The position numbers and the translations under genes were made by a program. 11,089 nucleotides of DNA, taken from NCBI GenBank assembly GCA_902805485.1, contig CADCTM010000114.1:1-11089 (forward strand), given 5' to 3'. This stretch comes from an uncultured Coleofasciculus sp. Its GTDB lineage: Bacteria; Cyanobacteriota; Cyanobacteriia; Cyanobacteriales; Coleofasciculaceae. Positions 6,279 to 11,089 of this stretch are shown one piece after another. A model generated the notes under the pieces. The model was given only the letters and a program-made list of their open reading frames with translations, ran no database searches and had not been told where the DNA came from. Each line of letters starts with the position of its first letter. The first letter of the stretch is position 1.

Positions 6279-7439
6279 TTGACCCAATTGCATCCACAAA
6301 AAAAGAATTTTTCATTTCAATGTCAGGCGTCCTGTAGTCACACTAAGGCGCGTGCTGGCGTTTTTATTACACCTCATGGTTTGGTGGAAACGCCTCGGTT
6401 CATGCCCGTCGGAACCCTGGCAACTGTCAAAGCTCTATCACCAGCGCAGCTAGAGACGGCTGGGGCGCAAATGGTACTATCAAATACTTATCATCTCCAC
6501 CTGCAACCGGGAGAAGGAATTGTAAGCCAAGCAGGTGGACTGCATAAGTTTATGAGTTGGAAGGGTCCAATCCTTACAGATTCGGGAGGCTTCCAGGTTT
6601 TTAGCTTAAGTAAGATCCGTACAATTACGGAGGAAGGTGTAAAATTTCGCTCTCCCCGTGATGGACGGATGATTAATCTGACGCCGGAGCGCTCGATTGA
6701 GATTCAAAATGCCTTGGGGGCAGATGTGATTATGGCATTTGATGAATGCCCCCCATACCCCGCCGAGCGCTCTGAAGTTGAGGCGGCAACCCAGCGGACT
6801 TATCGCTGGCTAAAGCGCTGTATTGACGCCCACGCACGTCCTGATGACCAAGCACTGTTTGGGATTATACAGGGAGGCGTTCACCTGGATTTGCGTCGTG
6901 CAGCGGCTGAGGAGTTGGTAGCGTTGGATTTGCCGGGTTATGCGATCGGTGGTGTGAGTGTGGGTGAACCGGCTGAATTTATTCACAAAATTGTTGAAGC
7001 AACTGCCCCTTATCTTCCTGCCGATAAGCTGCGTTATTTGATGGGTGTCGGTACTTATCGGGAAATGGCAAGAGCGATCGCATCTGGCATCGATGTCTTT
7101 GATTGCGTGATTCCCACCCGTTTAGGACGCCACGGCGCAATTTTGGTGCAGGGAGAACGCTGGAATGTGAAAAATGCGAGATTTCGAGATGACTTTACCG
7201 CTTTAGATGCGAGTTGCCCTTGTTATTGTTGCCAAAACTTCAGCCGCGCATATCTACATCATTTGGTACGGTGTAAGGAAGCTCTGGGCTATATGTTACT
7301 TTCTTTGCATAATGTTACTGAGTTAATTCGCTTTACTCAGGCAATTCGGGCAGCAATTTTAAATGATACTTTCACAACAGAATTTGGTCATTGGCTAGAC
7401 TCAGAGGCAACGGTGACGGGGCATTTAGAGTCGGAATAA
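6279..7439 (+). CDS. tgt: tRNA-guanine transglycosylase (queuosine pathway)
   Basis: Exchanges guanine-34 of tRNAs with GUN anticodons (Asp, Asn, His, Tyr) for preQ1, committing them to queuosine; cytosolic. At 386 residues it is close to the usual bacterial length. Base-recognition DSGGFQV has D101; FDECPPYP has D155; the YAIGGVSVGE loop is at 221-230; the nucleophile is D275 in DVFDCVIPTR. The structural zinc site is complete: C313, C315, C318 (CPCYCC) and H344 (SLHN). No in-frame ATG precedes the conserved FSFQCQ block, and an in-frame TGA at 6273 limits the start to TTG at 6279 or TTG at 6288. I kept 6279, but 6288 is equally possible, and no Shine-Dalgarno is visible for either. Low translation efficiency is a possible consequence. 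It follows the 5765 gene on the same strand. Confidence 0.97.
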   Translation: MTQLHPQKKNFSFQCQASCSHTKARAGVFITPHGLVETPRFMPVGTLATVKALSPAQLETAGAQMVLSNTYHLHLQPGEGIVSQAGGLHKFMSWKGPILTDSGGFQVFSLSKIRTITEEGVKFRSPRDGRMINLTPERSIEIQNALGADVIMAFDECPPYPAERSEVEAATQRTYRWLKRCIDAHARPDDQALFGIIQGGVHLDLRRAAAEELVALDLPGYAIGGVSVGEPAEFIHKIVEATAPYLPADKLRYLMGVGTYREMARAIASGIDVFDCVIPTRLGRHGAILVQGERWNVKNARFRDDFTALDASCPCYCCQNFSRAYLHHLVRCKEALGYMLLSLHNVTELIRFTQAIRAAILNDTFTTEFGHWLDSEATVTGHLESE

Positions 7440-7601
7440 AATCGAGTTACGGAATTCTTGGGGCTGAAAAGGCGATCGCTTTATTTTCGTTTGCCGTCGC
7501 CTAAAGCTCCTGCCTCTTGATAATTATTTATTACTAAATCTCTTCTATTTGCCAAAATTTAGGTAGATAGAAACATAACTCTACTTGTAAAAAAGAAGCA
7601 T
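7440..7601. other. Intergenic region downstream of tgt
   Basis: Contains a HIP1 octamer at 7472-7479. A six-base inverted repeat (AGGCGA at 7470-7475, TCGCCT at 7497-7502) has a 21-nt loop and no following T-run, so it is a poor terminator. The rest is AT-rich and probably held the promoter of the truncated leader gene that starts at 7602. Confidence 0.4.
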
Positions 7602-7715
7602 ATGAAAACCTACTATAAGGGCATAGGTATTGCTGCAATCAGTGCAACAGTTAGTCTGCTTGGTATGGGAGAAGTTCAAGCAATATCGGCATTGCATAAT
7701 AGACGGATGAATTGA
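7602..7715 (+). pseudogene. Truncated secreted-protein leader (signal peptide fragment)
   Basis: A 37-codon open frame beginning MKTYYKGIGIAAISATVS. It has a basic start, a hydrophobic core at about 8-21 and a likely cleavage site near GEVQA (residue 27), so it is a convincing export signal with almost no mature protein behind it. After about residue 30 the frame enters sequence leading into the IS1-like relic and stops at 7713-7715. The best reading is the 5' end of a secreted-protein gene cut by an insertion. The rest of that gene is not found downstream, so it was probably deleted. The upstream AAAGAAG near 7593 is a weak ribosome-binding candidate. A functional micro-peptide cannot be excluded. 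Confidence 0.6.
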
Positions 7716-8012
7716 GGTGTGTTTCCATGCAATGCCCTGAGTGTCAACCCACTCACACCCGTAAGAACGGCATAAGACGAGGTAAACACGCATCACATCT
7801 GTGTTGATTGAGAAGACCAATTCATTGAGCGCGATCAGACAACTAAAGGCTACAGTGATCAGGTTAAGCGGGAATGCTTGAAAATGTAGGTTAATGGCAT
7901 GGGTTTTCGTGGGATTCAACGAGTTAAAAGGGTGCATCACACTACAGTGAGCACCTGGGTCAAACAAGTGGGAGAACTCGTACCGGATGCCTACACCCCA
8001 TTTCTAAAATAA
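7690..8012 (+). mobile_element. IS1-family insertion sequence relic (5' part only)
   Basis: Remnant of an IS1-type element as found in cyanobacteria. The left edge is inferred near 7690, where the secreted-protein frame gives way to sequence leading into the transposase start at 7727. The right part is missing: homology to InsA ends at PDAY (about 7994) and nothing resembling the catalytic InsB half follows. No second terminal inverted repeat or target duplication could be seen. The boundaries are estimates. Confidence 0.65.
7727..8012 (+). pseudogene. insA: IS1-family transposase InsA-like fragment, frameshifted
   Basis: The fragment opens with MQCPECQPTHTRKNGIRRGK, a zinc-finger start typical of cyanobacterial IS1-type InsA proteins. 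Near 7785-7796 the frame shifts by one base. The coding signal then resumes as CVD-stop-EDQFIERDQTTKGYSDQ, followed by KRECLKM-stop-VNGMGFRGIQRVK and then HHTTVSTWVKQVGELVPDAY. There are two in-frame stops, TGA at 7809-7811 (probably once the Cys of CVDCG) and TAG at 7887-7889. The helix-turn-helix is recognisable, but the DDE catalytic domain is absent. The gene cannot produce a transposase. A 128-codon open frame on the opposite strand is a by-product of this sequence. Confidence 0.85.
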
Positions 8013-8044
8013 TCAAATATCCAATAAGAGTTAATTAGCTTTCA

Positions 8045-8049
8045 AAGGA
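8045..8049 (+). promoter_or_regulatory. Ribosome-binding site of the FAD oxidoreductase gene
   Basis: AAGGA lies four bases before the ATG at 8054 and seven before a second in-frame ATG at 8057. Spacing favours the second Met, so the true start may be one codon downstream of the annotated one. Strong Shine-Dalgarno sites are rare in this window, with only psbK having a comparable one. Confidence 0.6.
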
Positions 8050-8053
8050 TTTT

Positions 8054-9427
8054 ATGATGCAACGAGCAAGTCAAGCCCTTGTCATTGGCGGCAGTATGGC
8101 AGGATTATTGACTGGTCGAATCTTAGCAAATCACTTCGACCAAGTAACTATTATCGAACGGGATTACTATCCAAAAGAACCTGCACCGCGCCGGGGAATT
8201 CCTCAGTCGGGACACTTTCACCTTTTGTTGTCGCGGGGACGAAAAATCTTAGAACAGCTTTTTCCAGGTTTGCAAGATGAACTTGTGGCTGCTGGTGCCC
8301 CTTTGTTAACTCCCCAAAATGAAACGGCATGGTTTAGTCCCGCAGGTTGGGCAATTCACTTTACTCCTGATCGAGCGGGCTTTGTCTCTAGTCGGGATTT
8401 ACTCGATTGGACGATTCGCCGCCGATTAGCGAGTTTTGCGAATGTGCGTTTTCTGGAAGGAGGCACAGTCACAGGGTTATTGGCGAATTCTGATCATACA
8501 GGAGTAGCCGGTGCAGTGGTGCGTTTTTGCGACAAAGCCGACAGCACTGAGGAAAAGAGTCTGTATGCCGATTTGGTAGTCGATGCCAGTGGAAAAGTTT
8601 CCAAAGCCCCCCAGTGGCTGCAAACACTCGGCTATGCACCTCCACAGGAAATTGTTATTAATGGTTTTTTCGGCTATGCCAGCCGGATTTATCAAGCCAA
8701 GGCAGATTGTCCCGCAGATTGGCATTCAGTATTTGTGTCAACAGCACCACCCTCCCGTACCCGTGGCGGGGCAATTTTTCCAATTGAGGGTAAGCGTTGG
8801 ATAGTCAGTTTAGGCGGAGGCGATCGCGATTATCCACCCACCGAGGAAGCGGGTTTTTTAGAATTTGCTCACAGCCTCCCCACTCCACTAATCTACAACG
8901 CCATCAAAGATGCCCAACCATTGACACCGATTTCTAGCTATCGAGGCACGGAAAACCGCATACGTCACTACGATCGCCTCTCCCGTTACCCTGAAAATTT
9001 TGTGGTTGTTGGTCATGCCGCTTGCGCCTTCAATCCAGTTTATGGTCAGGGGATGACCGTTGCGGCACTATCTGCTCAGATTTTAGACCAATGTTTAAAT
9101 CAGCGACAGCCCCATCCTGACGGTAATCTCAAAGGTCTATCTCGACAAGTCCAACAGAAATTAGCTCATGTGCATTCTGTCGCGTGGTTGTTTGCCACTA
9201 GCCAAGACTACCGCTATCGGGGAAGTGCAGGGGGAAAACCCAGTCTCGTTACACAACTGATGATTCAGTACATGGATCAGGTGCTGAAACTGATTACAGA
9301 AGATGCTGATGTTTGCCAAACATTCCTGGAAGTAGTTCACATGATCAAATCACCCACTAATTTTTTTCATCCCAGCATTGTTGTCAAAGCGATCGGACAA
9401 ATCATTAAACCTTCTTTATCCTTTTAA
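8054..9427 (+). CDS. FAD-dependent oxidoreductase, LasC/MonCI epoxidase-like group A flavoprotein
   Basis: A 457-residue flavoprotein with the PHBH-type fold. The N-terminal dinucleotide-binding motif is VIGGSMAG (10-17), with E35 closing the second strand (TIIERD). PAPRRGIPQSGHFHLLL (about 43-59) is characteristic of the LasC/MonCI polyether-epoxidase group. DASGK follows at 177-181, and the C-terminal FAD block GHAACAFNPVYGQGM is at 320-334. In that block the usual Asp of the GD motif is His321 (codon CAT at 9014-9016). Family members use FAD and NAD(P)H with oxygen to hydroxylate or epoxidise alkenes; some relatives act on isoprenoid lipids. The substrate here is unknown. There is no signal peptide. 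It starts 42 bp after the IS relic and is followed 47 bp later by the acetyltransferase gene, so it may head a three-gene operon. Confidence 0.85.
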   Translation: MMQRASQALVIGGSMAGLLTGRILANHFDQVTIIERDYYPKEPAPRRGIPQSGHFHLLLSRGRKILEQLFPGLQDELVAAGAPLLTPQNETAWFSPAGWAIHFTPDRAGFVSSRDLLDWTIRRRLASFANVRFLEGGTVTGLLANSDHTGVAGAVVRFCDKADSTEEKSLYADLVVDASGKVSKAPQWLQTLGYAPPQEIVINGFFGYASRIYQAKADCPADWHSVFVSTAPPSRTRGGAIFPIEGKRWIVSLGGGDRDYPPTEEAGFLEFAHSLPTPLIYNAIKDAQPLTPISSYRGTENRIRHYDRLSRYPENFVVVGHAACAFNPVYGQGMTVAALSAQILDQCLNQRQPHPDGNLKGLSRQVQQKLAHVHSVAWLFATSQDYRYRGSAGGKPSLVTQLMIQYMDQVLKLITEDADVCQTFLEVVHMIKSPTNFFHPSIVVKAIGQIIKPSLSF

Positions 9428-9474
9428 ATTATCGTTATTAACTTTTAACTTGTTTTTACTTCTATGGGTAATTT

Positions 9475-10080
9475 ATGAAAGTATTCCTAGAAACAGAACG
9501 CCTAGTTTTACGTCAGTTTATTCTAGAGGATACTGACAATTTATTTGAATTAGATAGTGAGCCAGAAGTAAGACGTTGGGGTAATGGTGGCAATCCTTCC
9601 GATTATAAAACTATCCAAAAACAAACTTTGCCCAAGTGGATTAACTATTACGAACAGTATGAAAATTATGGAATTTGGGCAGTTGTCGAAAAACTAAGCA
9701 ATAAATTTATCGGTTGGTTCCATTTATACCCAGCAGCAGATAGTAAGTTTGCCGTTGACTTAAACCTGGTGACAGATAATGAAATTGCTCTGGGTTATCG
9801 ATTTAAGACATCTAGTTGGAATAAAGGTTACGCAACCGAAGGTTCTAGAATATTAGTAGCAAAGGGCTTTACTCAAGGGAATGTTTCTAGAGTTGTGTCC
9901 TGGACATTACTAGAAAATAAAGCCTCAATTCGGGTTATGGAGAAAGCAGGATTAAAGTTTGAGAAAGAGTTTATTTTCACAGAAACTCAACTTCCAAATC
10001 TAAAACCATCAGAACGTCAAGCTGTTAAGTATGCTTTGAATAAAGATGAATTTGACTTGGAAAACTATTTGCTAAAATAA
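9475..10080 (+). CDS. GNAT acetyltransferase, RimJ/RimL type
   Basis: A 201-residue cytosolic N-acetyltransferase of the Acetyltransf_3 group. It opens with the typical ETERLVLRQFILEDTDNLFEL. The acetyl-CoA pyrophosphate loop is SSWNKGYATEGSR (about 123-135), and ENKASIRVMEKAGLKFE (about 157-173) is the usual C-terminal motif. Family members acetylate ribosomal protein N-termini, small amines or antibiotics, and the sequence does not decide between these. The C-terminal 30 residues, charged and polar (LPNLKPSERQAVKY...), extend past the core fold. The gene looks more AT-rich than its neighbours and has no HIP1 site, which hints at a separate origin. It ends nine bases before the methyltransferase ATG, so the two are almost certainly co-transcribed. 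Confidence 0.85.
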   Translation: MKVFLETERLVLRQFILEDTDNLFELDSEPEVRRWGNGGNPSDYKTIQKQTLPKWINYYEQYENYGIWAVVEKLSNKFIGWFHLYPAADSKFAVDLNLVTDNEIALGYRFKTSSWNKGYATEGSRILVAKGFTQGNVSRVVSWTLLENKASIRVMEKAGLKFEKEFIFTETQLPNLKPSERQAVKYALNKDEFDLENYLLK

Positions 10081-10089
10081 CGACTGATT

Positions 10090-10800
10090 ATGAACAAACA
10101 TCCAGCCTGGTTCTATGATGAGTTGCAACAAGTTGGTGTGGACTTTGAGGATATGACTCAAGTTGCAGCCTACGATCGCAATCAAACGTCAAACACCCCA
10201 GAAGCTTGTCAAGTTTTAATTGAACAACTCGGCATTGCCGCCGATCATAGTGTAATTGAATTAGGGACAGGCACGGGTACGTTTGCGATTCAAGCAGCAC
10301 TTATTGGGGCAAAGGTTTACGCGGTCGATGTTTCACAGGCAATGCTTACCTATGCCAAACAAAAGGCAAGTATGGCTGACGTTAAATCTATTGAGTTTCA
10401 TCACGCTGGGTTTCTTACTTACGAACATCAAGGTAATCTTGCCGACTTCATCGTCACGAAATTTGCCCTACACCACTTGTCAGATTTTTGGAAAATGGCA
10501 GCACTGCTGCGAATGGCATCAATGCTAAAAGTTGGTGGTATTCTCTGCCTGCGGGATGTGGTGTTTTCTTTTGAAGCTGCCCAATATCAAGACAGTATTA
10601 ATGCTTGGATTAAACGAGTCTCTAAGCCTGCTGGAGAGGGTTTTACAGCCGAGGACTTTGCAACCCATGTTCGAGAAGAACATAGCACCTTTAGCTGGAT
10701 TATCGAAGGAATGCTGACACGGGCGGGATTCGAGATTGAATCAGCAGACTATCCAACACCAGAATATGCTCAGTATATTTGCAGAAAACTGAGCCTTTAA
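10090..10800 (+). CDS. Class I SAM-dependent methyltransferase
   Basis: A 236-residue protein with a Rossmann-type SAM fold. Motif I is VIELGTGTGTFAIQAA (55-70), giving the GTGTG glycine loop. The acidic end of beta-2 is D80 (VYAVDVSQAML) and contacts the ribose. The post-motif region is IVTKFALHHLSDFWK (121-135), followed by LKVGGILCLRD (146-156). The N-terminal 50 residues and the helical region at about 160-205 would form the substrate lid. The ALHHL pattern is common in small-molecule methyltransferases of the UbiE/Methyltransf_11-25 group, so a metabolite target is more likely than DNA or rRNA, but the substrate is unknown. It starts nine bases after the acetyltransferase stop codon. No clear terminator follows; 132 bp later comes psbK. 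Confidence 0.88.
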   Translation: MNKHPAWFYDELQQVGVDFEDMTQVAAYDRNQTSNTPEACQVLIEQLGIAADHSVIELGTGTGTFAIQAALIGAKVYAVDVSQAMLTYAKQKASMADVKSIEFHHAGFLTYEHQGNLADFIVTKFALHHLSDFWKMAALLRMASMLKVGGILCLRDVVFSFEAAQYQDSINAWIKRVSKPAGEGFTAEDFATHVREEHSTFSWIIEGMLTRAGFEIESADYPTPEYAQYICRKLSL

Positions 10801-10932
10801 ATATCACTTAATCACTGAACCCGCGCTCATGGCAAACTTTTACTAGATACCTCAACACCCTCTCAGCATTGAACCAGTTCGTGTTAAAATTCATGTCAAT
10901 TCTGAAAACTGTGTTGGAAAGGAAATTTAAAC
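10801..10932 (+). promoter_or_regulatory. psbK upstream region with strong Shine-Dalgarno
   Basis: This leader holds AAAGGAAA at 10918-10925, about nine bases before the psbK ATG and the best ribosome-binding site in the window. A TAAAAT at 10885-10890 could be a -10 box, but no well-spaced -35 was found (a TTGAAC at 10869 is too close). psbK may therefore have its own promoter here or be read from upstream. Confidence 0.4.
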
Positions 10933-11070
10933 ATGGAAGCTGCACTGCTGTTGGCGAAGTTGCCAGAAGCCTACGCTATTTTTGACCCCCTTGTAGACAT
11001 TCTCCCAGTTATCCCTGTCTTCTTCTTGCTGTTAGCCTTCGTCTGGCAAGCTGCTGTAGGCTTCAGGTAA
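10933..11070 (+). CDS. psbK: Photosystem II reaction centre protein K
   Basis: A 45-residue precursor of the low-molecular-mass PSII subunit PsbK, located in the thylakoid membrane beside CP43 and PsbZ. The eight-residue leader MEAALLLA precedes KLPEAYAIFDPLVDILPVI. In known PsbK the mature protein begins at the Lys of KLPEAY, which gives 37 residues here. One transmembrane helix covers about residues 22-40, and the family's closing WQAAVGFR is intact. A strong Shine-Dalgarno (AAAGGAAA) precedes the ATG. It is complete, with the TAA at 11068-11070. The remaining 19 bases of the window hold nothing recognisable. Confidence 0.97.
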   Translation: MEAALLLAKLPEAYAIFDPLVDILPVIPVFFLLLAFVWQAAVGFR

Positions 11071-11089
11071 AAAGGTGTGGGGATTGGAG

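Noticed and set aside
7470..7502. Rho-independent terminator after tgt
   Set aside because: The stem is only six base pairs with a 21-nt loop and has no following T-run; the GCGATCGC inside is a HIP1 site.
7581..7967. 128-codon open frame on the minus strand
   Set aside because: It lies antisense to the signal-peptide fragment and the insA relic, whose plus-strand protein similarity explains the sequence; its translation has no recognisable features.
10088..10717. Alternative frames within the methyltransferase gene
   Set aside because: The 236-residue frame contains all SAM-binding motifs, while the others have no recognisable content.

Overview
The window is chromosomal DNA from a cyanobacterium. 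It encodes PsbK, a photosystem II subunit. It also carries nine exact copies of the HIP1 octamer GCGATCGC (starting at 724, 814, 2845, 4823, 5003, 5111, 7074, 7472 and 8820), where chance would give well under one. The large multi-sensor adenylate cyclase and the AT-rich intergenic heptamer repeats suggest a morphologically complex, large-genome cyanobacterium rather than a marine picocyanobacterium. I cannot name the genus.

Layout. 126-3944 (minus): a 1272-residue membrane adenylate cyclase with a periplasmic dCache sensor, HAMP, GAF, two PAS domains, a second GAF and a class III catalytic domain. 4098-4550 (plus): a small secreted PPC-domain protein, transcribed divergently from the cyclase. 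4568-4692: two 57-bp direct repeats between convergent genes. 4708-5496 (minus): cobS, for the last steps of cobalamin assembly. 5765-6217 (plus): a conserved-looking protein of unknown function. 6279-7439 (plus): tgt, which starts on a TTG codon. 7602-8012: a scar made of a truncated secreted-protein leader joined to a dead IS1-family insA fragment. 8054-9427, 9475-10080 and 10090-10800 (plus): a tight three-gene set of a LasC/MonCI-like FAD-dependent oxidoreductase, a RimJ/RimL-type GNAT acetyltransferase and a class I SAM methyltransferase. 10933-11070 (plus): psbK.

How it fits together. As I recall, cobS, tgt and psbK are close neighbours in many cyanobacteria, so this looks like an ancestral housekeeping block. 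Here about 3.5 kb separates tgt from psbK. That segment begins with an insertion-sequence relic and carries three tailoring-type enzymes, so the best reading is an accessory cassette inserted into a conserved core locus. The three enzymes (oxidation or epoxidation, acylation, methylation) could act on one small molecule, but nothing in the window identifies a substrate.

The cyclase is the most informative gene for signalling. Its adenine-selecting residues (Lys1137, Asp1206) predict ATP use and place it in the class IIIa (Asp-type) group. Its periplasmic domain keeps most of the residues I recall as the dCache amino-acid-binding motif, so a testable model is extracellular amino acid sensing coupled to cAMP. 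No tRNA, rRNA, CRISPR array, complete mobile element or cobalamin riboswitch was found.
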